A stretch of 14,449 nucleotides of DNA from Candidatus Methylarchaceae archaeon HK01M (GCA_024256245.1 JAKLZD010000004.1:1-14449); one strand, 5' to 3'; counted from the first letter of the stretch, positions 1-5,948 are shown. Translations and numbers: made by a program. Notes: a model not told the origin generated them from the sequence alone.

Positions 1-360
1 AAAAAACTTGTCGATAAAGCAGAATTTGATGCGAAAGGCAGGGCGGTTGTCAATATTAGGTGGATCGTTGGAAAGGGGAAGATACTGCCCATGACCACAT
101 TAAGGACAGCCATTCTACTAAAGCGAGACCCGGAAGACGATACGATCGTTAAAAAATTAACGCCCGATGAAGCTACCAAGTATTTGGAAGCTGTAGATTA
201 TAGCAATCCTCACTTGCTAGTAAAAAATGAGCGGAAAAACGATCTTCGAAGACGTTTTTTTAAGGAGTTCTTCGACCGTCTCGAAGTCTACCTTGTAAAC
301 ACTAAGTTGCCAGTCATCGAAACCCATAGAGCAATAAAAGAAGAAATCTTGAAGATATAG
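1..360 (+). CDS. C-terminal part of a gene cut by the window edge, possibly PEPCK/HPr-kinase-like
   Basis: The frame is open from base 1 and ends with TAG at 358-360, so about 119 residues of the C-terminus are visible. An ATG at 91 lies inside the frame, but the coding pattern continues upstream of it (KKLVDKAEFDAKGRAVVNIR), so the gene probably starts outside the window. Visible motifs are LRTAILLKRDPED, SNPHLLV and a charged helix followed by VYLVNT, with T-x3-I-x3-I near the end. A strand followed by LLKRD, then NPH and NT motifs, reminds me of archaeal proteins annotated as PEP carboxykinase- or HPr-kinase-like, but this is recollection, not proof, and no P-loop is visible in this fragment. 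The next gene is on the other strand, so this looks like the end of a transcription unit. That it is a real coding region is much surer than the family. Confidence 0.7.
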   Translation, partial: KKLVDKAEFDAKGRAVVNIRWIVGKGKILPMTTLRTAILLKRDPEDDTIVKKLTPDEATKYLEAVDYSNPHLLVKNERKNDLRRRFFKEFFDRLEVYLVNTKLPVIETHRAIKEEILKI

Positions 361-484
361 TAACCTTATGATGAGCCTTAAAATTTGTGAAAAGTAAAAG
401 AATTTACGAAACACCTATATCGATTAGAATTTCGGATTTAAAACCGTCATGTTATGACTTAAACATCAACGATACTTTGGAGAT

Positions 485-673
485 TCATTCATGAATGGCT
501 GGAGCATAAAAGCACCTTTTGGGAGAAGTAACCTTCCCCTTCTTTTTAAGACTTCTTATGATCTTGGAGACTTCGTCTTGAGCGAGACCAGTCATCTTTG
601 CAATATCTCCGGGTCTCACGGGTTTTTCCGCTTTTTTCATAGCTTCTAGTACCATCTGCTCTTTTTCTTCCAA
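485..673 (-). CDS. Small winged-helix (HTH) DNA-binding protein
   Basis: A 62-residue protein that is almost entirely one winged-helix domain. Helix 1 is about residues 4-15, followed by KPVRPGDIAKMTGL (helix 2), QDEVSKIIRSLKKKGKV (recognition helix) and a short wing SPKRCFYAP. Archaeal genomes hold many such single-domain regulators; the DNA target is unknown. The start is TTG at 673: on the coding strand GGAGGAG ends five bases before it, a strong Shine-Dalgarno at good spacing. A TATA-like stretch (plus-strand positions 715-726) lies about 45 bases upstream. The gene is transcribed away from the interrupted frame at 852, and the inverted repeat at 766-812 lies in the shared upstream region, so autoregulation is plausible but only inferred. 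Confidence 0.85.
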   Translation of the reverse strand: MEEKEQMVLEAMKKAEKPVRPGDIAKMTGLAQDEVSKIIRSLKKKGKVTSPKRCFYAPAIHE

Positions 674-678
674 ATTTT

Positions 679-685
679 CTCCTCC
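679..685 (-). promoter_or_regulatory. Shine-Dalgarno deciding the TTG start of the small HTH gene
   Basis: The minus strand reads GGAGGAG, five bases upstream of TTG 673-671. No ATG or GTG in frame is as well placed, so this site fixes the start. Confidence 0.75.
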
Positions 686-765
686 AAAATTCCTCGGTAA
701 ATTAAATCAAAGTAATTTATAAAATTATTATGAATACAACAATAACAGGAAATCCCTTTTTATCT

Positions 766-812
766 TTTGACTTTTCTGTGTAAGCTTATCTAATAATCAG
801 AGAAAAGTCAAA
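766..812. repeat. 12-bp inverted repeat with 23-nt spacer
   Basis: TTTGACTTTTCT (766-777) and AGAAAAGTCAAA (801-812) are perfect reverse complements separated by 23 bases. The element lies between the divergent HTH gene (start 673, minus) and the interrupted frame at 852 (plus), directly before a TATA-like TTATAAAC at 816-823. It could be an operator for the adjacent HTH protein, a remnant of a small element, or a transcribed hairpin. The repeat is seen directly; its role is inferred. Confidence 0.6.
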
Positions 813-815
813 GGG

Positions 816-823
816 TTATAAAC
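816..823 (+). promoter_or_regulatory. Candidate archaeal TATA box
   Basis: TTATAAAC lies 28 bases before the ATG at 852, the spacing expected for a leaderless archaeal transcript. A second TATA-like CTATAAATA (832-840) is too close to the ATG. Both calls are by eye in an AT-rich region. Confidence 0.35.
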
Positions 824-851
824 TCATGTTGCTATAAATAGAGTTATAGCT

Positions 852-1136
852 ATGATTGAAAAAGAGCTTAAACCAATATTATTCACAAGAACAGAACTTG
901 ACTACCTAATTGGAAAGCTAGAAGCCAATTGTTGATATAGCAGAGTATTGAAGTATAGAATTACTAAGAAGCTCATAGAATTTGAAAGGCTGATATGGCC
1001 TATCATCAAATCCAATCCTTTAACTCAGTCATGGACTCATGCCTTCATAGGCAAGATCGTTACAGCAGGTAGTAACGGCGTTACAATTGATTGTAACACT
1101 AAAGAAAAAGAGATTCAAGTAATGCCAACAATGAAA
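852..1136 (+). pseudogene. Interrupted small ORF (in-frame TGA) running into a tRNA gene
   Basis: ATG at 852 gives 27 codons (starting MIEKELKPILFTRTELDYLI) ending at TGA 933-935. The same frame then stays open without another stop to 1178. The second part (RITKKLIEFERLIWPIIKSN, then SWTHAFIGKIVTAGSNGV) reads like normal protein, and the join around the TGA looks continuous, so I read it as one small gene with a premature stop. The last residues of the open frame (WRARGDSNPGP) are only the antisense of the tRNA, so the real gene ended before about 1136 or lost its 3' end there. A downstream TTG at 948 could start a shorter protein. I do not recognise the family. Charged helices suggest a small soluble, possibly nucleic-acid-binding protein; that is a guess. 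Confidence 0.4.
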
Positions 1137-1182
1137 TGGCGGGCTCGCGGGGATTCGAACCCCGGACCTACAGCTTAGGAGG

Positions 1183-1195
1183 TTCGGCCAAAAGT
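1183..1195 (-). other. 13-nt tRNA intron at position 30/31
   Basis: The intron reads ACTTTTGGCCGAA on the tRNA strand. It supplies GCCG, which pairs with exon CGGC, and cleavage after the second base of each 3-nt bulge gives exactly the exon ends that restore the anticodon stem. The inner intron helix is minimal (one C-G pair closing a TTTT loop), so this would be a relaxed bulge-helix-bulge. Confidence 0.75.
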
Positions 1196-1211
1196 CTGCC
1201 GCGCTTTCCAG

Positions 1212-1224
1212 TCCTCATATCCGT
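1212..1224 (-). other. Probable second tRNA intron or insertion in the D loop
   Basis: The D loop carries about 13 excess bases. Taking out ACGGATATGAGGA leaves the archaeal-looking AGCCTGGAAA between the GCGC stems. Exon CGCA against intron TGAG gives three pairs and one G-A mismatch. Other cuts (for example one leaving AGCACGGATA) also give a usable D loop but pair worse. Confidence 0.45.
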
Positions 1225-1292
1225 GCTGCGCCACGAGCCCATTTGAGTGTATCCATATCTTTTATGAACACACCTCGATGTCCTTTTGGCAT

Positions 1293-1305
1293 TAGATTAA
1301 TTTAA
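1293..1305 (-). promoter_or_regulatory. Candidate TATA box for the tRNA-Arg gene
   Basis: On the minus strand a TTTAAATTAA-like run lies 50-60 bases before the tRNA 5' end, which would start transcription about 30 bases upstream of the mature end. It is AT-rich on both strands and could equally serve the possible small ORF at 1332. Confidence 0.3.
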
Positions 1306-1331
1306 AGTTTAATTTCGTTTGACTATGTTTA

Positions 1332-1451
1332 ATGGGATTAAGGATTAAAAAAATAAAGACAGTTCAAGAAGAAAGTTTAGACCCTTCTATAAAATATTTT
1401 CAAAATCAACTTGAACAGAGGTACATATCTGAGGTTAAATTCAATACATAA
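1332..1451 (+). CDS. Possible 39-residue hypothetical protein
   Basis: ATG at 1332 opens a frame of 39 codons ending in TAA at 1449-1451. It begins MGLRIKKIKTVQEESLDPSI and continues with a Gln/Glu-rich helix. The composition is protein-like (mixed charged and hydrophobic, no low complexity) and a TTTAAA box lies about 30 bases upstream. There is no Shine-Dalgarno. In such AT-rich sequence a frame this short can arise by chance, so it is offered as a candidate only. Confidence 0.25.
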   Translation: MGLRIKKIKTVQEESLDPSIKYFQNQLEQRYISEVKFNT

Positions 1452-1542
1452 ATAGCTATAAATTAAACTTAGAACATTAACTTTAGCATACAGGCAACAA
1501 TAATAAAATTGCTATTTATAATCAATTGGAAGAAAAAAATTG

Positions 1543-1713
1543 TTAAAAAATTATGGCTGAACCTAAGAGAAATCTGTTAAGAACAAAAATAGCATCTAAA
1601 ATAACAGCTAACGAGGCACCAAATAAAAACAATAAGTATGCCATCATCGAGAATTTTAATCGCCCCAGTTGGATGATTTTTATTGGGGTATCTATTTTAT
1701 AATTATCGATGCC
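1543..1713 (-). pseudogene. Decayed N-terminal fragment resembling a UbiA-family prenyltransferase
   Basis: The minus frame is open for 56 codons between stops, with no usable start before the ATG-ATG pair in its middle. It reads IKIIQLGRLKFSMMAYLLFL, then FGASLAVILDAIFVLNRFLL and GSAIIF. The pattern (R-L/P-x-F-L, a hydrophobic helix with G-x-x-x-A, then x-x-F-L-x-G-x-x-x-x-F) matches what I know of the first membrane helix of UbiA/MenA-like polyprenyl transferases in archaea. The frame stops where the first Asp-rich motif would follow, and I find no convincing continuation in other frames, so a functional enzyme is excluded. The plus strand over the same bases (1553-1702) encodes an unremarkable 49-residue frame, which I regard as the shadow. 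Confidence 0.35.
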
Positions 1714-1770
1714 TTATAATCATATGTATTAAATATGGGATAATAAAACATTATTAGGCGGATAAAAAAT

Positions 1771-2097
1771 TTGAAATTTGTAAAAGTTGGTGAAACTTCA
1801 GAAATTCCGATAGGAAAGATGAAGAAGGTGAAGTTTGAAGAAAAAGAGATTTTGATTACAAATGTAGATGGGAACTATTATGCTATTGAAAACAGATGCC
1901 CACATGCAGGCGGAGACCTTTCTAAAGGGTCTTTAGACGGTAAAATAGTAACTTGTCCTAGACACGGATCAAGATTTGACGTTACTACAGGAAAAGCTGT
2001 TTCCGGTCCAAAGATCCTCTTTCTGCGTTTTAAGACCAAGGATGTTTCCTCCTTTGAAGTCAAAGTTGAAGGAAAGGATTTAATACTTAAAAGATGA
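1771..2097 (+). CDS. Rieske-type [2Fe-2S] ferredoxin (NirD-like)
   Basis: A 108-residue soluble protein that is a single Rieske domain. The cluster ligands are visible: C43-P-H45 in NRCPHAGGDLSKG and C62-P-R-H65 in VTCPRHGSRFD, with 16 residues between the two pairs, followed by the usual TG-A-x-GP stretch. There is no signal peptide or membrane anchor, so it is cytoplasmic, like the small ferredoxins that feed electrons to oxygenases or reductases, or the NirD subunit. The start is TTG at 1771, with a weak AGGCGG about ten bases upstream; no ATG is available. It lies 40 bp ahead of the radical SAM gene in the same direction, suggesting co-transcription and a possible role as electron donor to that enzyme (inference). 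Confidence 0.88.
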   Translation: MKFVKVGETSEIPIGKMKKVKFEEKEILITNVDGNYYAIENRCPHAGGDLSKGSLDGKIVTCPRHGSRFDVTTGKAVSGPKILFLRFKTKDVSSFEVKVEGKDLILKR

Positions 2098-2137
2098 ATA
2101 AATTAGGATTCTAAAAAGGTCGATTGTCTGATCAACT

Positions 2138-3562
2138 ATGAAGATCCTCTTCGTAGAACCGCCTAAAGATCTTTGGTTTGTTATGGGGGAGTACCTCCCA
2201 CCTCCTTATGGAATCCTCCAACTCGCAGCATTCCTTGAAAGTAAAAATAAAGATATGGAGATAGTAGTACTCGACTGCCAAGCCGAGGGATTGGGTTGGA
2301 AGGAGTTGGAAAAGCGCATAGAATCTTTTAATCCTGACGTATTGGCTTCCAGCGGGCTTGCAACTTGTAACACTTACGCTATTCTTCGAACTTGTGGCAC
2401 TGCTAAGAAAGTAAAACCGGACATTTTAACTATAGTCGGAGGCCAGCATTTCACTTTTTTGGCTCAAGAGAGTCTAGAAAAATATCCTGAAATAGATTTG
2501 ATCGTTCGTGGGGAAGGAGAGCAGACACTTGTAGACTTGATTCACGCTCTGACCGAAAAAGCACATTTATCACAGATAAATGGCATCTCCTTTAAGCATG
2601 ATGGTAAAATTCTACACACCCCTCAAAGACCTTTGATCAAGAACTTAGACGACTTACCTTTTCCTGGCTATCACTTCGTTGAAGATTTTATTCATAAATA
2701 CCACTTCACCATGATGGGTGGTTCAAAGACAGGGTATGCTTTAATTGAAGGATCGAGGGGATGCCCACATCGTTGTACATTTTGCACACAATGGAGGCAT
2801 TGGAATGGTTTGTGGAGGGTTAAATCCCCAAAGCGAATCGCGGATGAAATGGAGTTCTGTTATCAGAACCATGGGATAAGGTTTCTTTGGTTAACCGATG
2901 ATAATTTCGGAATTGGCAAACATATGGAGGATTTATGTAATGAGATAATTCAGAGGGGGTTATCAGACGAAATAATGTGGTTTTTCCAATCCAGATGTGA
3001 TGATGTTGTGAGAAATCAAGATCTTCTACCAAAGATGAGAAAAGCAGGAAACATGTGGGCCCTTTTAGGGGCAGAAAGCCAAAGCAGATCAACTCTCAAG
3101 GCATTTAATAAAAAGATCGACCCTAAAGAATCTAAAAGAGCCATAAAATTGCTGAAAAAGAACGATATATTTGCCCAAGCAACTCTTATAATCGGAGAAA
3201 GAAAAGATTCAGCTAAATCGATAATGGATTTAAGAGAGTTTGTGAATGATTTAGACCCTGATCTGGCTATCTTCATGATACTTACACCCTTTCCAGGTAC
3301 AGAGTTGTATGAAGAGGCGGAACTAAAGGGATGGATCGAGGATTACAATTGGGCGAACTACGATATGGTTCATGCTATAATGCCCACAGAGAACTTATCT
3401 AGGGAAGAGGTACAAGAAGAACTTTATGAGTGTTATAGGGCTTTTTACGGGTCTATGAAAAGGAGGTTTACAGGCATCTTCTCTACGAATAAGCTCAAAA
3501 GGAGGACCTATAGATACTTGGCAAGTCAAGGTATCATGAGACAGTTAAGGAGCATATTTTAG
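2138..3562 (+). CDS. Cobalamin-binding-domain radical SAM enzyme, BchE-like (class B)
   Basis: A 474-residue protein with the class B architecture. Residues 1-140 form a B12-binding fold (KILFVEPP, then PDVLASSG, IVGGQHFTF and DLIVRGEGEQT). A linker with DDLPFPGYH (171-179) leads to the radical SAM barrel with C209-PHR-C213-TF-C216 for the 4Fe-4S cluster, followed by WLTDDNFGIG. The classical DxHxxG cobalamin ligand motif is absent, as in several BchE-type proteins. The length suits the BchE/P-methylase-like group, whose members do cyclisation, oxygen-independent hydroxylation or methylation of inert carbons. The substrate cannot be read from sequence. The gene starts at ATG 2138, 40 bp after the Rieske gene and 16 bp before the DUF2085-like gene, so the three probably form one operon. 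Confidence 0.9.
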   Translation: MKILFVEPPKDLWFVMGEYLPPPYGILQLAAFLESKNKDMEIVVLDCQAEGLGWKELEKRIESFNPDVLASSGLATCNTYAILRTCGTAKKVKPDILTIVGGQHFTFLAQESLEKYPEIDLIVRGEGEQTLVDLIHALTEKAHLSQINGISFKHDGKILHTPQRPLIKNLDDLPFPGYHFVEDFIHKYHFTMMGGSKTGYALIEGSRGCPHRCTFCTQWRHWNGLWRVKSPKRIADEMEFCYQNHGIRFLWLTDDNFGIGKHMEDLCNEIIQRGLSDEIMWFFQSRCDDVVRNQDLLPKMRKAGNMWALLGAESQSRSTLKAFNKKIDPKESKRAIKLLKKNDIFAQATLIIGERKDSAKSIMDLREFVNDLDPDLAIFMILTPFPGTELYEEAELKGWIEDYNWANYDMVHAIMPTENLSREEVQEELYECYRAFYGSMKRRFTGIFSTNKLKRRTYRYLASQGIMRQLRSIF

Positions 3563-3578
3563 AGAGATTGCCATTCTC

Positions 3579-4325
3579 ATGAAAGTTTATCACTACCCAG
3601 AACTTTTGTTACTAATAAGTTTGTCATTTTTTGGACTTTTTCTTACAGGGATTTTAGCAATCTTCCCGCCAGCAACTCAGGATCTTCAGTTTCGGAAACC
3701 ATTAATAGGCTCAATTTTTGGACTGATCTGCATCTTAGGGATAATAGCTGCTTTTTCTCCAAGGAAGTGTTCTCGAATATTTTATTGTGAGAAGGAGGGG
3801 AGTTCTAGTAGACACAACTCAAAAGTAGGCCTAGTTGCGTCAAGTAATACTTCCTCTATTTTCGGTCTTAAGATTGTACATGGGCACCATCCTAACTGTG
3901 AAAACTTTTCTGCTCACGAATTTCAGATAGGGAATAAGACCTTTTGTACCGGATGTATAGGATTAATCTTAGGAGGGTTAATAAATCTCTTCGGAACCAT
4001 TATGTATTTTTCTAACAATTGGCAAATCACGAAAGAAAGTCCTTTCTTCATATATATTGGGATCATAGGAGTTGTCTTTGGCTTACTGACTCCCTTGTTC
4101 AATTTCCGGCAAACGATTCTCCGACTTTCTCTAAACGCTTTTTTTATATTTGGTATGTTTTCTATCTTAATAGGGGCGGATATGCTCGGTCAAAGTTTAT
4201 TCATAGATTTGTTTTTGATTTCATTAAGTGTCTTTTGGCTTTTCACACGTATATCCCTTTCTCAATGGAATCATAAGAGAATCTGTTATATCTGTGGAAT
4301 TCGTTGTGAATTCATTAGAGAATAA
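3579..4325 (+). CDS. DUF2085-like membrane protein with added metal-binding motifs
   Basis: A 248-residue integral membrane protein. Two hydrophobic segments (about 8-30 and 42-60) precede a soluble loop, then the segment HGHHPNCENFSAHEF (101-115) and CTGCIGLILGGL (123-134), followed by four more helices (about 128-146, 157-172, 183-200 and 207-223). The pair of HPxC and C-x2-C-x-G motifs at the entry of a helix is characteristic of DUF2085, a prokaryotic membrane family of unknown function. Unusual here are the N-terminal extension with C64 and C70 and a cytoplasmic tail CYICGIRC (236-243) that resembles a small zinc site. Its position 16 bp after the radical SAM gene suggests it handles a lipophilic substrate or anchors the pathway to the membrane (inference). 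Confidence 0.75.
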   Translation: MKVYHYPELLLLISLSFFGLFLTGILAIFPPATQDLQFRKPLIGSIFGLICILGIIAAFSPRKCSRIFYCEKEGSSSRHNSKVGLVASSNTSSIFGLKIVHGHHPNCENFSAHEFQIGNKTFCTGCIGLILGGLINLFGTIMYFSNNWQITKESPFFIYIGIIGVVFGLLTPLFNFRQTILRLSLNAFFIFGMFSILIGADMLGQSLFIDLFLISLSVFWLFTRISLSQWNHKRICYICGIRCEFIRE

Positions 4326-4392
4326 GAGATCTTAGACTATCCTACGATTTTGTGACATATATAAAGGGCCTCATGTTAACATCAGATGTAGG

Positions 4393-4800
4393 TTAATCTG
4401 AAGGAGCTAGTGGCGGTTTCTTCTGCACATATCTATAACTTCTCTGAGTTCCCAACCGTGTGAGCAAGTTCTCTCTCACCAATTCGGCTAGTGAATGGGA
4501 TACCGAAGTCCTGTTATAATGGTATCCTCGCCTTGCCAATTCATCGTGCACATCGCCCAACCTCTTAGGAGTGGAGAACCAGCCCTCAGCCCATAGGTTT
4601 TCGATCAACCTTCTACAGGTTAGTGCACCTTTAGACTTTTTTGGTACTTCAGATTCGATTTCAGGTACAGTGCTAAGGCCTGAAAGCACGCTCTCGATGG
4701 TTTCCTTGATCTTCGTCTCTTCACATTCTATCTCTACTTCCCAGCTCCCTTTCTTCAATCTTATCCTCACTATGCTGGGTCTATCTGACAAGGTTCTCAA
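4393..4800 (-). CDS. Winged-helix protein divergent from nurA-herA, likely local regulator
   Basis: About 135 residues. Residues 11-40 form a small strand/helix domain (VRIRLKKGSWEVEIECEE). A linker around 45-58 leads to a winged helix: CRRLIENLWAEGWFSTPKRL, then VHDELARRGYHYNRTSVSHS as helix-turn-helix with recognition helix near 96-109, and a wing TRLGTQRSYRYV. The domain resembles ones seen often in Thermoproteota of unknown role; I give no symbol. The start is uncertain: TTG at 4800 gives the full frame, TTG 4791 and the GTG of residue 11 are alternatives, and none has a Shine-Dalgarno. The 27-bp palindrome begins 14 bp upstream of 4800, between this gene and nurA, so it is the obvious candidate for the factor that binds there, controlling itself and the operon (inference). 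Confidence 0.82.
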   Translation of the reverse strand: MRTLSDRPSIVRIRLKKGSWEVEIECEETKIKETIESVLSGLSTVPEIESEVPKKSKGALTCRRLIENLWAEGWFSTPKRLGDVHDELARRGYHYNRTSVSHSLAELVRENLLTRLGTQRSYRYVQKKPPLAPSD

Positions 4801-4813
4801 CCATATTGTTTAT

Positions 4814-4840
4814 TGTTGTACAATTTATAATTGCACAACA
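4814..4840. promoter_or_regulatory. 27-bp near-palindrome centred on the nurA-herA/wHTH TATA box
   Basis: TGTTGTACAATT (4814-4825), TAT, then AATTGCACAACA (4829-4840): 11 of 12 positions match between the arms. The centre TTTATAATT is itself a good archaeal TATA box, about 48 bases before the nurA ATG. A protein bound here would block transcription-factor access to both divergent genes. Each arm contains TGTTGNNCAA. Confidence 0.65.
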
Positions 4841-4866
4841 TTTATTAACCCCATCTTGCGTTATAT

Positions 4867-4878
4867 TGTTGAACAACA
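4867..4878. promoter_or_regulatory. Second operator-like palindrome at the nurA start codon
   Basis: TGTTGAACAACA is a 5-2-5 palindrome whose last A is the first base of the nurA ATG. It repeats the TGTTGNNCAA core found in both arms of the upstream palindrome, giving three copies within 65 bp. Confidence 0.5.
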
Positions 4879-5948
4879 TGGGCAAGCAATTAAATCTTCC
4901 GCTTACTGATAAAGTTTTACCAGATACATCGTCAATAGCCGAAGCTATCACAGATAAGTTGTTCTCAAAAGTCAGATCGTGTGTCCTAAAGCTCACAGGA
5001 AAGAGGTTAATCTTTAACGCCGAAAATTACAACATGAGGCCTGTTGGAGGATGGCCTTCAAACGAAGTCATAGAAGTAAGAGAGTTCCCAACAAATTCTC
5101 AGCCAGCAGTATTGTCAGCCCTTGATTCATCTTGCATCCATATAGCCGATGTCGAAGACGGGGTAATCTATGCAGCACGTGTTGCATCTGTCTTTTTTTA
5201 TGACCACAAACCTCAGAACCATATGAGGATAGGGCCAATCATCTTCTACTTGAACGAGCAGAATGTTGGTGATTTAATTGGAGAAGGTTATGAAGACGAC
5301 CGGTTCTCGAGGCTCGTTCTATTAGAGGACTCTATGGCCCAGGCAATGATCAGGGTGAGGCTTGAGAGGAGTTTTGTGATGGAGTTGGTCCGTAGCTTAT
5401 CAGAAGGGGTCATAATGATCGATGGTTCACTCAGAAATTCCATCTTCGATATAGAGGGTTCCAGTCTCTTAGATATTTTGAATTTAGCTAAGAAGAACAG
5501 GAATGAGGTCATCGGCATTTCAAAATCTTCAAGACATAGAATCCTGAACAGAATTTCAGGAGAGCTCTATTCCTGTGGTAAAAGCCCAATCTACTCAGAT
5601 ATTCACCGATTAATATGCCCTATATTCAGAGGGGTTAAAGGTAGAATCCTACTTGTCAAGTTCACTGATGACGGCTTGGTCTTTAGGGTAGATATAGGCA
5701 ACTTTGAGCCTGACACTTTTGAGGATACGCTCTCAAGGGTAAGATATAACGACTGCTTCTTTGGAGGATATCCAGAGTCTTTAAGGCTAGCTCACCATCT
5801 ATCTATATTCACTCGTTCAGAAGATACATCGATTAAAAGTTACCTCTCAAAAAAAGTTGGCATAGTAGAGGTTCCAGCAGAAGACCCGCGTAAAATAGCA
5901 CTAGGTAGCCTTAAGATAGGTTCGTTGAGAAAAGGTGTACTCAGATGA
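4878..5948 (+). CDS. nurA: NurA-domain 5'-3' nuclease
   Basis: A 356-residue protein. NurA landmarks are visible: an N-terminal acidic region DVEDGVIYAARVA (91-103), the core motif VIMIDGSL (178-185) with the likely metal-binding D182, VIGISKSSRH (211-220) with the typical GxSKxS, and near the C-terminus GYPESLRLAHH (297-307), the NurA histidine motif. In archaea NurA is a single- and double-strand-specific nuclease that works with the HerA translocase in DNA end resection. The frame is open back to a TTG at 4806, but I choose ATG 4878 because the upstream part overlaps the palindromic control region and is not protein-like. There is no Shine-Dalgarno, so a short or leaderless mRNA is likely. 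Its stop overlaps the herA start by four bases. Confidence 0.85.
   Translation: MGKQLNLPLTDKVLPDTSSIAEAITDKLFSKVRSCVLKLTGKRLIFNAENYNMRPVGGWPSNEVIEVREFPTNSQPAVLSALDSSCIHIADVEDGVIYAARVASVFFYDHKPQNHMRIGPIIFYLNEQNVGDLIGEGYEDDRFSRLVLLEDSMAQAMIRVRLERSFVMELVRSLSEGVIMIDGSLRNSIFDIEGSSLLDILNLAKKNRNEVIGISKSSRHRILNRISGELYSCGKSPIYSDIHRLICPIFRGVKGRILLVKFTDDGLVFRVDIGNFEPDTFEDTLSRVRYNDCFFGGYPESLRLAHHLSIFTRSEDTSIKSYLSKKVGIVEVPAEDPRKIALGSLKIGSLRKGVLR

Larger units (their letters stand above)
1137..1240 (-). tRNA. tRNA-Arg (anticodon CCT) with an anticodon-stem intron and a D-loop insertion; CCA encoded
   Basis: The minus strand gives acceptor GGGCTCG/CGAGCCC, D stem GCGC/GCGC, T arm CGGGG-TTCGAAT-CCCCG, discriminator G (1140) and encoded CCA (1139-1137). 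The stretch from acceptor to acceptor is 100 nt, about 26 more than normal. Removing 13 nt (1183-1195) after GCAG restores a paired anticodon stem GCAGC/GCTGT (first pair G-U) and a loop CTCCTAA with anticodon CCT (1179-1177), hence Arg. This places the intron between tRNA positions 30 and 31. Bases just before the cut (CGGC) pair perfectly with intron bases GCCG, leaving AG|A and AA|C bulges, as in an archaeal bulge-helix-bulge. The D loop is 23 nt rather than about 8-11. The best second intron is 1212-1224 (mature loop AGCCTGGAAA), but its bulge-helix-bulge pairs only 3 of 4, so those limits are tentative. Confidence 0.9.

Noticed and set aside
948..1178. 76-residue frame ending WRARGDSNPGPTA taken as an intact gene
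   Set aside because: Its C-terminus is the translated antisense of the tRNA T arm and acceptor, a well-known annotation artefact; the upstream part is better explained as the continuation of the interrupted frame from 852.
1140..1240. Reading the tRNA as tRNA-Lys (TTT) with a canonical 37/38 intron
   Set aside because: It leaves an A-G mismatch closing the anticodon stem, and the bases expected to form the bulge-helix-bulge do not pair. The 30/31 intron with anticodon CCT restores all pairs and has a perfect 4-bp central helix.
1553..1702. Plus-strand 49-residue frame MAEPKRNLLRTK...
   Set aside because: Composition is unremarkable and the opposite strand reads as a conserved-looking membrane helix; treated as its shadow.
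4019..4276. 85-residue frame within the DUF2085-like gene
   Set aside because: Same strand, different frame, lies wholly inside a membrane protein with clear motifs.
4806..4877. N-terminal extension of NurA from TTG 4806
   Set aside because: The added residues are hydrophobic and come from the palindromic control region and TATA box; ATG 4878 gives a normal NurA N-terminus.
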